DNA of 36,688 nt from Flavobacteriaceae bacterium (GTDB taxonomy: Bacteria > Bacteroidota > Bacteroidia > Flavobacteriales > Flavobacteriaceae): positions 1 through 36,688 of the forward strand of contig JANQKN010000089.1 in NCBI GenBank assembly GCA_028281065.1, given 5' to 3'. Made by a program: the position numbers and the translations under genes. Shown here piece after piece: positions 25,529 through 33,137 of this stretch. Position 1 is the first letter of the stretch. Every line of letters starts with the position of its first letter. A model generated the notes under the pieces. That model made no database searches and was not told the origin of the DNA. It saw only the letters and a program-made list of their open reading frames with translations.

Positions 25529-25555
25529 AAAATACGGTTAATCCGTATTTTTTTT
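25529..25555 (+). terminator. Rho-independent terminator after the response regulator
   Basis: AAAATACGG (25529-25537) pairs with CCGTATTTT (25543-25551) around TTAAT and runs into eight T. Confidence 0.85.
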
Positions 25556-25600
25556 GTGACCAATCTAGAAGGATATGTTTCACTTTCTGAATAATTTTAT

Positions 25601-25754
25601 CTCAAGTTTATTGAAATTCTGGAGTAAAAGTTGCAACCGTTAACCAATTTGTAAAATTCGGTTAAACTTGAGAATGTAAACTTTTTATAAAAAGTAAAAA
25701 GATCTTGAAACATAAGATTAGGGGAAATCTTCTCAAGGTCTTTTACTTTTTTTT
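25601..25754 (+). ncRNA. Highly structured intergenic region, candidate RNA
   Basis: The 352-bp gap 25495-25846 holds two large foldable elements. CTCAAGTTTA (25601-25610) pairs perfectly with TAAACTTGAG (25663-25672). Then GTAAAAAGATCTTGA (25694-25708) pairs with TCAAGGTCTTTTAC (25733-25746), with an inner AAGATT/AATCTT hairpin and a T-run after it. TATGTTTC with a TTG 17 bp upstream (about 25552-25579) is a weak promoter candidate. No convincing open frame was found. It may be a small RNA or a complex terminator. Confidence 0.35.
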
Positions 25755-25807
25755 GTTTTAGACAGTCCTTCTTTAAGCATTCCATTTCTTTTCACAAACC
25801 ACTTTAT

Positions 25808-25840
25808 GGAATTATTCCGTTTTAAAATTGGAATTATTCC
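25808..25840. promoter_or_regulatory. Twin palindromic operators of the S24 repressor gene
   Basis: The palindrome GGAATTATTCC occurs at 25808-25818 and again, identically, at 25830-25840. Start-to-start distance is 22 bp, about two helical turns. The second copy overlaps the promoter's TTG and spacer, so binding would block RNA polymerase; autorepression by the encoded repressor is the natural reading. Confidence 0.7.
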
Positions 25841-25858
25841 AACTATTTGCTATGTTTG
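25828..25858 (+). promoter_or_regulatory. Promoter of the S24 repressor gene
   Basis: TTG (25828-25830), a 20-bp spacer and TATGTTTG (25851-25858) are a perfect Bacteroidetes promoter. It ends only 3 bp before the ATG at 25862, implying a leaderless mRNA. Confidence 0.75.
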
Positions 25859-25861
25859 GAT

Positions 25862-26632
25862 ATGGACAAAGAAGTTTCTACTGAAGCACAGCGCTTTAAG
25901 AAAGTAAGGGAAGAGCAACACCATACCCAACAATCCTTTGCAGAATTATTAGGGATTGGAGCCACAACGGCCGACATTGAACGTGGAAAAACCAAAATCT
26001 CTGGTAAAGTGGTTATGGAACTCCTTATGCGTTACCAGATTAACCCTATGTGGTTGTTTGGTAAAAGTTATCAGAAAACAGTAGACATAGAAGGAGGGGA
26101 TGTAAGTCCTAAAGTAGTTACGCTGGACAGCGATGGAAACGACTCCATTGTATTGGTAAATCAGAAAGCTGCGGCGGGGTATCCACATAACATTCAGGAT
26201 GTGGAATGGTTTCAGTCACTTCCAACTTTCAATATTCCCCTTCCACAGTATAGAAATGCAACTTATCGCGGTTTTCAGGTAGAAGGGGATAGTATGTTGC
26301 CCAATATACGCCCAAACGATTGGGTTTTGGGAAAAGCAGTTGCCAATATATCCGAAGCAAACGACAGTAGGATCTATATCGTAGTGTTGCATGATTCGGT
26401 GCTGGTTAAAAAACTTCAAAAAGTGCCTTCGGCTCCAGGAAAAGTGAGGCTTATTTCCTTAAATCCCACTTATTTGCCTATAGATCTGGATGTAAAAGAC
26501 ATTCAGGAACTTTGGCAGGTGAATAGCAAATTGTCTTTTGGGATCGAAGAACCTTCCGATAGCTTGCTGCTCCAACAACTACAACAATCCATGGAGGAGT
26601 TAAAAAAACAAGTCAACAACCTACAGGCATAA
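25862..26632 (+). CDS. CI/LexA-like repressor: XRE helix-turn-helix plus S24 peptidase domain
   Basis: This 256-aa protein has an XRE helix-turn-helix (about 8-65: QQSFAELLGIGATTADIERGKTKIS) and a C-terminal S24 domain with Ser144 in VEGDSMLPNI and a Lys at 183-184 in VLVKKLQ as the catalytic dyad. The Ala105-Gly106 bond in NQKAAAGYPHN is the expected self-cleavage site, so damage-induced autoproteolysis is possible. A C-terminal coiled segment (SLLLQQLQQSMEELKKQVNN) is extra. ATG 25862 is preferred because the earlier in-frame TTG lies within the promoter. Two identical operators overlap that promoter. DUF2461 follows after 1 bp. No phage genes are near, so it looks like a chromosomal regulator. 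Confidence 0.87.
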   Translation: MDKEVSTEAQRFKKVREEQHHTQQSFAELLGIGATTADIERGKTKISGKVVMELLMRYQINPMWLFGKSYQKTVDIEGGDVSPKVVTLDSDGNDSIVLVNQKAAAGYPHNIQDVEWFQSLPTFNIPLPQYRNATYRGFQVEGDSMLPNIRPNDWVLGKAVANISEANDSRIYIVVLHDSVLVKKLQKVPSAPGKVRLISLNPTYLPIDLDVKDIQELWQVNSKLSFGIEEPSDSLLLQQLQQSMEELKKQVNNLQA

Positions 26633-26633
26633 C

Positions 26634-27287
26634 ATGGGGTTTTCACAGCTGTTCGATTTTTTGGAAAGACTCCAAAAGAACAATAACAAAGAATGGATGG
26701 ATGCCCACCGTAAAGAGTATCATGCCATTCGGGATTTCTTTGTGGCTTGGCTGGACGACCTTAATGGACAATTGGCAGCCATAGACGACGGGTACTTCGA
26801 TACCCCTGGAAAGAAAGCCATTAACAGGATAAACAACAATCTTATGTTCTTTCCCAATAAGCCTATTTACAAGGATCATTTTGCTGCAGGATTGGACCAG
26901 GTGAGCAAGCAAGGGGATTTTTATATAGAATTAGGAGTGGAAGAATGTTTTATGGGGGGAGGCTACTGGCATCCATCTTCCAAGTTCTTAAAAAGTATCC
27001 GGGAAGCGATCGATTATAACGGGGAGGAACTCAGAGCTATTTTGGATACACCCAGCTTCAAAAAAACATTCGGGGGGATGGTACCTTCCGAGAAACTAAT
27101 TCAACCCCCAAAAGGGTTCGATAAAGACCATCCACATCTGGATTTATTGAAAATGAAATCCTTTGCCGCGGGTTGTTATATAACCCGGGAAGAAGTAATG
27201 GCAACAGATTTTAATAAGAAAGTGATCCGGGTGTACAAGGAATTGCTTCCCTTTAGGAGGTATTTAAACGAGGCGGTTAGCGTATAG
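26634..27287 (+). CDS. DUF2461 domain-containing protein
   Basis: This 217-aa cytoplasmic protein shows the DUF2461 pattern: LFDFLERLQKNNNKEWMDAHRKEY at the start, INRINNNLMFFPNKPIYKDHFAAGL in the middle and GGGYWHPSSKFLKSIREAI. Function is unknown. It starts 1 bp after the repressor stop, so both share the operator-controlled promoter; that makes it a likely member of the repressor's regulon (inference). Its 3' end overlaps the convergent waaA gene by 24 bp. Confidence 0.88.
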   Translation: MGFSQLFDFLERLQKNNNKEWMDAHRKEYHAIRDFFVAWLDDLNGQLAAIDDGYFDTPGKKAINRINNNLMFFPNKPIYKDHFAAGLDQVSKQGDFYIELGVEECFMGGGYWHPSSKFLKSIREAIDYNGEELRAILDTPSFKKTFGGMVPSEKLIQPPKGFDKDHPHLDLLKMKSFAAGCYITREEVMATDFNKKVIRVYKELLPFRRYLNEAVSV

Positions 27288-28517
27288 TCGCTGGATGTGT
27301 TCCATGACAATTCGGGTAGCTCCCGTGTTGCTGTTTACAAAATGGCCAGAGATCATTCCCGTTTGGTTCCTAAAGTGTTTATCTAAAACCAATTTATCCA
27401 TAATTTCGGTGCATTCCTTGTCGTTAGTAACGGAAAACAGCCCTGCCAATCGTTGCAATCTTTTGGCTTCGGGAAATCCTTCAAAATGTTTTCCAATAAC
27501 AATGGGAACCCCAAAAGTTGCAGGCTCCAATATATTATGAAGTCCCGTAGACCCCATAGCGCCCCCTACATAGGCGATATCGGCATAACTATATATTTTG
27601 GTGAGAAGCCCTATGGTATCCACGATTAAAACAGAATGAGAGGAAAGATCCTTTCCTTCTTTTTCTGAATATAGAATAGAGTTAGCTGTTAATTTTTTTC
27701 GGAAGGCTTCAATTTTGGATGGCTCAATTTTATGCGGGGCGATAATAAAGGTAACATGACTGTTTGCCTGATTAATATAGGGAATAAGAACTTCTTCATC
27801 TTCAGGCCAGGTACTTCCGCAGACCACACACAGCGAATTCCCTTTAAATTCATCCATAAAAGACAACGAATTGTCTTGCTCTATCTGATGGGAAACCCTG
27901 TCGAAACGGGTGTCGCCACTTATCGTAATATTTTGAACCCCCAAGCTTTGTAAAAGCGTTTCGGAATTCTGATCCTGAACAAAATAATGATCGAATACCT
28001 TTAATGCCTTTCGCATGAAGCCTCCATGCGATTTAAAGAAAACCTGCTTTTTGGAAAACAAACCAGAGACCAGCAAAGAAGGGATATTCCTTTGTTTTAG
28101 TTCAAAAAGGTAATTGGGCCAAATCTCGTATTTGATAAAAACAGCAAGTGCTGGTTGGACGATTTCGAGGAATTTTGTAGCATTTTTTTTGATGTCGAAG
28201 GGTAGGTAAACCACCGTATCCGCCAAAGGGGTGTCTTTCTTTATTTCGTAGCCCGATGGGGAGAAAAAAGTAACCAGTATTTTACAGTTGGGATAAGTTT
28301 CCTTTATGGATTGCATGATGGGAACCCCTTGTTCGAACTCCCCTAAAGAAGCACAGTGGAACCAAATGGTTTTGTCCTCGGGTTTTATTTGGGAAGTAAG
28401 GACGGGAAACGAATTTTTTCGTCCTTGTACAAATAGCTTCATTTTTTTGCTGAAACCCTGTGCGAGTTGCAAATTAGCATAGGTGATTTTGGAAAGGAGA
28501 TCATAAAGCATCCTCAT
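27264..28517 (-). CDS. waaA: 3-deoxy-D-manno-octulosonic acid (Kdo) transferase
   Basis: This 417-aa enzyme adds Kdo to lipid A precursor at the cytoplasmic face of the inner membrane. The N-terminal domain has IWFHCASLGEFEQGVP with candidate catalytic Glu60, followed by the YEIWPN motif typical of KdtA. The GT-B C-terminal half has VVCGSTWPEDEEVL, IAPHKIEPSKIE and YVGGAMGSTGLHNILEPATFGVPIVIG. The start is taken at ATG 28517 (MRMLYDLLSK); a TTG nine codons upstream (28544) and the ATG at 28511 are alternatives. The gene overlaps the end of the DUF2461 gene. Confidence 0.93.
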   Translation of the reverse strand: MRMLYDLLSKITYANLQLAQGFSKKMKLFVQGRKNSFPVLTSQIKPEDKTIWFHCASLGEFEQGVPIMQSIKETYPNCKILVTFFSPSGYEIKKDTPLADTVVYLPFDIKKNATKFLEIVQPALAVFIKYEIWPNYLFELKQRNIPSLLVSGLFSKKQVFFKSHGGFMRKALKVFDHYFVQDQNSETLLQSLGVQNITISGDTRFDRVSHQIEQDNSLSFMDEFKGNSLCVVCGSTWPEDEEVLIPYINQANSHVTFIIAPHKIEPSKIEAFRKKLTANSILYSEKEGKDLSSHSVLIVDTIGLLTKIYSYADIAYVGGAMGSTGLHNILEPATFGVPIVIGKHFEGFPEAKRLQRLAGLFSVTNDKECTEIMDKLVLDKHFRNQTGMISGHFVNSNTGATRIVMEHIQRLYANRLV

Positions 28518-28652
28518 AGGGCTAAAATAATTGTTATTTGGCAATAACCTCCCACAAACCCATTGGAATTTACAGATATAATTTCTGAAGCGTAATTGAA
28601 GATGGGGTTGACAATTTTCGTAATTTTACCCTCAACTTATTCAAAAATTTCC

Positions 28653-29810
28653 ATGCGAAAAATACAGATGGTCGACCTTAAAGGTCAATACGAGCACATA
28701 AAAGAACGGGTAAACCAGTCGGTGTTGGATGTTATAGAATCCTCGGCATTTATAAATGGGCCCGAAGTGCATCAATTTCAGAAAGAATTGGAAGACTACC
28801 TTGGGGTAAAACACGTAATCCCCTGTGCCAATGGAACAGATGCCCTACAGGTAGCTATGATGGGACTGGGGCTTAAACCCGGCGATGAGGTGATTACGGC
28901 CGACTTTACATTTGCAGCAACTGTAGAGGTGATAGCCTTATTGGGCTTAACCCCTGTATTGGTAGATGTAGATCCAGTTACGTTTAATATCGATGTAGAA
29001 GCAGTTAGACAGGCCATTACCCCTAAAACCAAGGCGATTGTTCCTGTGCACCTTTTTGGATTGGGTGCTCAAATGGACGAAATTATGGCATTGGCCCAAG
29101 AGCATGATTTGTATGTAATAGAAGACAACGCACAAGGTATTGGGGGTGATTATATCTCTAAAGACGGCTCCAAACAAAAATTGGGAACCATTGGGCATGT
29201 AGCATCTACTTCCTTTTTCCCTTCCAAAAATTTAGGGTGCTATGGCGATGGTGGTGCGATCTTCACCAATGATGATGATTTGGCACATACCATACGGGGA
29301 ATAGTAAACCATGGAATGTATGTTCGTTACCATCATGATGTCGTAGGGGTGAATTCCCGTTTGGATTCCATTCAGGCAACTGTTTTACGAGCCAAGCTTC
29401 CTCATTTGGATGCCTATAACAGTGCCAGAAGAGAAGCTGCGAGAAAGTATTCGGAGGCATTCAAAGGGATAGATAACATAATAACCCCTACAATGGGGGA
29501 TCTATGCCTAGAAAATATGAATTCCGATGATTGCAACTGCCATGTTTTCCATCAGTATACCTTACGGGTTTTAAATACCGACAGGGATGCTTTGGTAAAA
29601 CATTTACAGGAAAAGGAAATTCCATGTGGTGTTTATTACCCTATTCCTTTGCACAGCCAAAAAGCCTATCAGGACGAACGATATGACGAAAATGATTTTA
29701 CGGTGACCAATCAATTGGTGAAGGAAGTGATTTCCTTGCCTATGCACACCGAATTGGATGACGAACAAATTGACTATATTACCCAAACAGTTATCAATTT
29801 TGTTTCCTAA
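28653..29810 (+). CDS. DegT/DnrJ/EryC1/StrS-family PLP aminotransferase
   Basis: This 385-aa sugar aminotransferase family member makes amino-deoxy sugars for surface glycans. The PLP lysine is Lys192 in STSFFPSKNLGCYGDGGA, the ring-stacking Asp158 is in VIEDNAQGIGG, and IPCANGTDALQVAM is the phosphate-binding region. ATG 28653 (MRKIQMVDLKGQY) is chosen because DegT proteins usually begin this way; the 19 codons before it have no support. galE follows 29 bp downstream in the same direction, suggesting a small nucleotide-sugar operon. The exact sugar is not predictable. Confidence 0.92.
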   Translation: MRKIQMVDLKGQYEHIKERVNQSVLDVIESSAFINGPEVHQFQKELEDYLGVKHVIPCANGTDALQVAMMGLGLKPGDEVITADFTFAATVEVIALLGLTPVLVDVDPVTFNIDVEAVRQAITPKTKAIVPVHLFGLGAQMDEIMALAQEHDLYVIEDNAQGIGGDYISKDGSKQKLGTIGHVASTSFFPSKNLGCYGDGGAIFTNDDDLAHTIRGIVNHGMYVRYHHDVVGVNSRLDSIQATVLRAKLPHLDAYNSARREAARKYSEAFKGIDNIITPTMGDLCLENMNSDDCNCHVFHQYTLRVLNTDRDALVKHLQEKEIPCGVYYPIPLHSQKAYQDERYDENDFTVTNQLVKEVISLPMHTELDDEQIDYITQTVINFVS

Positions 29811-29839
29811 TTCGTAGCCCATATTTCAATACACTATTT

Positions 29840-30862
29840 ATGAAGAAAATTCTTGTTACCGGAGGTCTTGGTTATATAGGGTCGCATACAGTAGTAGCCC
29901 TTCAATCCAAAGGATTTGATGTAGTTGTTATAGATAACTTATCGAACTCCGAACTTTCGGTACTGGATGGTATTGAGGAGATTTCTGGCACACGTCCCGA
30001 TTTCGAAGAGATAGACCTTCGTGTAAAGGAAGATGTAGTATCTTTTTTCAAGCGCAACAAAATAGACGGGATTATCCATTTTGCAGCCAGCAAAGCCGTT
30101 GGGGAAAGTGTAGAGAACCCGTTGCTGTACTACGAAAACAACCTGAATACTTTAGTGTATTTGCTGCAGCAATGCCAAGAACATAGCATCCGTAATTTTA
30201 TTTTTAGTTCTTCTTGTACTGTGTATGGAGAGCCCGATACATTGCCTATTACAGAATCAGCACCAGTAAAAGAGGCACTTTCCCCATATGGAAATACCAA
30301 ACAAATAAGTGAAGAAATTATTCGTGATACATGTAGTGTAGATAGTAATCTACAATCCATTAGCCTGCGTTATTTTAATCCTATAGGAGCTCACGAATCT
30401 GCAGCTATAGGCGAATTGCCCAAAGGAACCCCTCAAAATTTAGTCCCGTATATTACCCAAACCGCAGCAGGGCTCCGTAAAGAACTCTCTGTCTTTGGCG
30501 ATGACTACCACACACCCGACGGGAGTTGTATTAGGGATTACATTCATGTAGTAGACTTGGCCGAAGCCCATGTAGTGGCTTTACAGCGACTTATTGGGGA
30601 GAAGAATACTTCAAATTTTGAAATTTTCAACTTGGGAACCGGACGGGGTAGCTCGGTTTTAGAAGTTGTGAATGCTTTTGAAAAAGTGTCTGGAGAGAAA
30701 TTAAATTATAAAATTGTCGACAGAAGAGCTGGAGATGTAACAGCCGTGTATGCAGATACCCAAAAGGCGAACGATGAACTAGGCTGGAAAACGAAGAAAA
30801 CCATGGAAGAAGCCCTGTCTTCTGCTTGGTCTTGGGAGAAAAAGGTGAGAGGCTTAAAATAA
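29840..30862 (+). CDS. galE: UDP-glucose 4-epimerase
   Basis: This 340-aa short-chain dehydrogenase/reductase interconverts UDP-glucose and UDP-galactose. The NAD-binding motif is GGLGYIGS (8-15), the catalytic Ser lies in FSSSCTVYGEP (124-125), and the Tyr150-x3-Lys154 pair is in SPYGNTKQ. Family blocks SLRYFNPIGAHESAAIGE and DGSCIRDYIHVVDLAEAH are intact. Length is standard. It is linked with the DegT aminotransferase gene, consistent with surface polysaccharide synthesis. Confidence 0.95.
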   Translation: MKKILVTGGLGYIGSHTVVALQSKGFDVVVIDNLSNSELSVLDGIEEISGTRPDFEEIDLRVKEDVVSFFKRNKIDGIIHFAASKAVGESVENPLLYYENNLNTLVYLLQQCQEHSIRNFIFSSSCTVYGEPDTLPITESAPVKEALSPYGNTKQISEEIIRDTCSVDSNLQSISLRYFNPIGAHESAAIGELPKGTPQNLVPYITQTAAGLRKELSVFGDDYHTPDGSCIRDYIHVVDLAEAHVVALQRLIGEKNTSNFEIFNLGTGRGSSVLEVVNAFEKVSGEKLNYKIVDRRAGDVTAVYADTQKANDELGWKTKKTMEEALSSAWSWEKKVRGLK

Positions 30863-30918
30863 GCTGAAGAGCAGGTCCCGCCTGTGTTTTAAATCGTAAT
30901 CATTTAACTATTATATAT

Positions 30919-32196
30919 ATGAGAACCTGGGTGTTATTACTATTCGCTATGGGTTGTTTTGGCTTACAGGCCCAAAATACCTATTTGCATTGTGGAAAAT
31001 TAATCGATACTGAAAACGGAAAGGTATTGAAAGAGAAAACCATAGTGGTTTCGGGTAATAAGATTCGAAAGGTTCAGGATGGTTATATAACGCCAAAAAA
31101 CAACACCGACATTGTAGTAGACTTGAAGGGAAAAACAGTTATGCCTGGCCTTATAGATATGCACGTGCATATTGAAGGGGAAACAAGCCCCACAAAGTAT
31201 TTGGACGTTTTTACAAAAAATGACGCCGATGTGGCTTTCGATGCCGCAGCAATTGCCAACCGTACCCTAATGGCTGGCTTTACCACTGTAAGGGATCTTG
31301 GAGGGTCTGGGGTAAATGTAGCACTACGTAATGCCATTGCTAAGGGAAGAGTGCCCGGGCCGAGAATATTTACAGCAGAAAAAGCCATAGGTACTACAGG
31401 AGGGCACGCAGATCCTACCAATGGGCGTAAAAAAGAACTCATGGGGGATCCAGGTCCCGCTCAAGGGGTTATTAATAGTGCAGCAGATGCCAGGAAGGCA
31501 GTAAGGCAACGCTATAAAAATGGAGCCGATTGGATTAAGATAACGGCTACAGGAGGTGTGTTGAGTGTTGCTAAAAATGGACAGAACCCGCAATTTACTC
31601 AAGAAGAAGTAGATGCCATAGTGAGTACCGCCAAAGAATATGGTATGAAAGTCGCTGCCCACGCCCATGGAGTAGAAGGAATGCAGCGTGCTATAAAAGC
31701 CGGGGTTGCAACCATAGAGCATGGATCGTTGATGGATAAAGAAACAGCGGCTTTAATGAAAAAATACAATACCTATTTGGTGCCTACCATTTCGGCTGGG
31801 AAGTATGTTGCACAGAAAGCTAAGATACCTGGCTATTATCCAGAAATTATAGTGCCTAAGGCCCTCGAAATTGGATCGAAAATACAGGACATGTATAGCA
31901 TGGCTTATAAAGAAGGTGTACCTATCGCTTTTGGTACCGATGCTGGAGTGTTTCCCCATGGAGAAAACGGAAAGGAGTTTGGTTATATGGTCGAAGCGGG
32001 AATGCCAGCTATGGAAACCCTTCAGTCGGCTACGATTACCAATGCAAAGCTTCTGGATATGGAAGGCTCCCTAGGGGTTTTAAAAGAGGGGTATATAGCA
32101 GATATAGTTGCGGTTAACGAAGATCCTACCCAAAACATTACGACTATGGAAAATGTGGTTTTTGTAATGAAGGAAGGTGTTATATACAAAGATTAA
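30919..32196 (+). CDS. Secreted metal-dependent amidohydrolase (imidazolonepropionase/prolidase-like)
   Basis: This 425-aa protein has a signal peptide (1-19, ending QAQ), so it is periplasmic or beyond. Amidohydrolase metal ligands are visible: His82 and His84 (DMHVHIEG), Lys207 (DWIKITATGG, probably carboxylated), His248 (AAHAHGVEG), His268 (IEHGS) and Asp341 (FGTDAG). This set matches the subgroup that includes Xaa-Pro or Xaa-Arg dipeptidases. A peptidase or amide-hydrolase role is likely; the substrate is not known. Its stop overlaps the convergent AraC gene by 4 bp. Confidence 0.88.
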   Translation: MRTWVLLLFAMGCFGLQAQNTYLHCGKLIDTENGKVLKEKTIVVSGNKIRKVQDGYITPKNNTDIVVDLKGKTVMPGLIDMHVHIEGETSPTKYLDVFTKNDADVAFDAAAIANRTLMAGFTTVRDLGGSGVNVALRNAIAKGRVPGPRIFTAEKAIGTTGGHADPTNGRKKELMGDPGPAQGVINSAADARKAVRQRYKNGADWIKITATGGVLSVAKNGQNPQFTQEEVDAIVSTAKEYGMKVAAHAHGVEGMQRAIKAGVATIEHGSLMDKETAALMKKYNTYLVPTISAGKYVAQKAKIPGYYPEIIVPKALEIGSKIQDMYSMAYKEGVPIAFGTDAGVFPHGENGKEFGYMVEAGMPAMETLQSATITNAKLLDMEGSLGVLKEGYIADIVAVNEDPTQNITTMENVVFVMKEGVIYKD

Positions 32197-32801
32197 GACT
32201 CTTTAAGCTCCCTTAAATATTCTGAGGGGTATAACCCATAATTTTTATAGAAAGCCTTGGAAAAGCATTCGGTGCTCTTAAATCCTATTTCCTGTCCAAT
32301 GGCTTTAACGGTGTACTTTCTGTAAAGGGAATTACTTGCCAGTTCACTGTATATATAGTCTACCCGCAACTGGTTGATGTAATTGGAAAAGTTCTTTCCC
32401 TTTTCAACATTAATTACTTTGGATAGGTAATTATAATTGGTCCCAAAGTTTTTTGCCAATTGCTGAAGTGAAACCTCTGGGGATAGAAATTCATTGTTTT
32501 GCTCAAATTGTGAGAGCTTTTGAATGATTCTATCAGAAGTCTTTTTCGGAACACTCATTTTGGTTTTTTCTGGTATTAAAGATTTCTCCCCTAACTGTTT
32601 GGAAAGCCATTCCAAACGCTTCTTTAATTGGGCCTGCTTTTTTTTGTGATATTCGTACAAGTAGGTTGTTGCTTTTAGTTGTGCTGATAAGAGTGAGGTA
32701 TTACCCTCTTTGGGGCCATTTTCAATAGGCATGGTCCCTAATTTTTTTCCGTTTGTGTTTGGGGTAATGTTCGTGGAATTAGAATCGAATTGTAACGACA
32801 T
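32193..32801 (-). CDS. Orphan AraC-type regulator lacking sensor domain
   Basis: This 202-aa protein has a C-terminal AraC DNA-binding domain (about 100-198) with both helix-turn-helix units: LAKNFGTNYNYLSKVINVEKGKNF and IGFKSTECFSKAFYKNYGLYPSEYL. The region before it (LYEYHKKKQAQLKKRLEWLSKQ, then IPEKTK...KKTSDRIIQKLSQFE) resembles the cytoplasmic linker after the membrane span in the 562-aa TPR-AraC protein at 17713-19401. It therefore looks like the cytoplasmic half of that architecture, without signal peptide, TPRs or membrane span. The start is uncertain; Met24 (MPIENG) is also possible. Confidence 0.8.
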   Translation of the reverse strand: MSLQFDSNSTNITPNTNGKKLGTMPIENGPKEGNTSLLSAQLKATTYLYEYHKKKQAQLKKRLEWLSKQLGEKSLIPEKTKMSVPKKTSDRIIQKLSQFEQNNEFLSPEVSLQQLAKNFGTNYNYLSKVINVEKGKNFSNYINQLRVDYIYSELASNSLYRKYTVKAIGQEIGFKSTECFSKAFYKNYGLYPSEYLRELKES

Positions 32802-32992
32802 AGCTTTTCTTTTTCGTTTTTAATAGCTTCCACATTTAGCTCATACTGAAGGGTAAAGCCTGCTGTGGAACTGAATTTCAATCCAAATTGTTGAAATTTC
32901 ACGAAAAACGAAATAGGAAACTTATAAGCGTGATGGGTTACTTCAAATTCGCATCCATTCTTTTGATAATTGAAATGAACCATAGGGCTCAT
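32738..32992 (-). CDS. Possible small protein in the 336-bp gap upstream of the orphan AraC gene (84 aa)
   Basis: The gap 32802-33137 contains little else. This frame has ordinary codon use and a protein-like composition (for example YKFPISFFVKFQQFGLKFSS, then YELNVEAIKNEKEKL), but no signal peptide or recognised domain. It overlaps the first 64 bp of the AraC frame, so either that gene starts later or this frame is not real. The ATG at 32983 is an alternative start. Confidence 0.3.
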   Translation of the reverse strand: MSPMVHFNYQKNGCEFEVTHHAYKFPISFFVKFQQFGLKFSSTAGFTLQYELNVEAIKNEKEKLCRYNSILIPRTLPQTQTEKN

Positions 32993-33137
32993 TTCATGAA
33001 AATTAACCAATTAAACGGAAAAAGAATAGCTCGATAGTTATTGCCAATGATAGGTTTCCAATGGTTGATTTTGAAAAGTGGTTCGATTTTTCATAGTTCA
33101 GTTTTTAATGATTTCTAGTACTATGATGTTTCAAGAA

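Noticed and set aside
25597..25785. 62-aa open frame on the minus strand
   Set aside because: It runs through the strong hairpin region, has low-complexity Lys/Phe composition and no domain; the inverted repeats explain the sequence better.
28596..28652. Longer N-terminus for the DegT aminotransferase
   Set aside because: The extra residues (MKMGLTIFVILPSTYSKIS) are hydrophobic and unlike the family, which begins near MRKIQMVDLKGQY.
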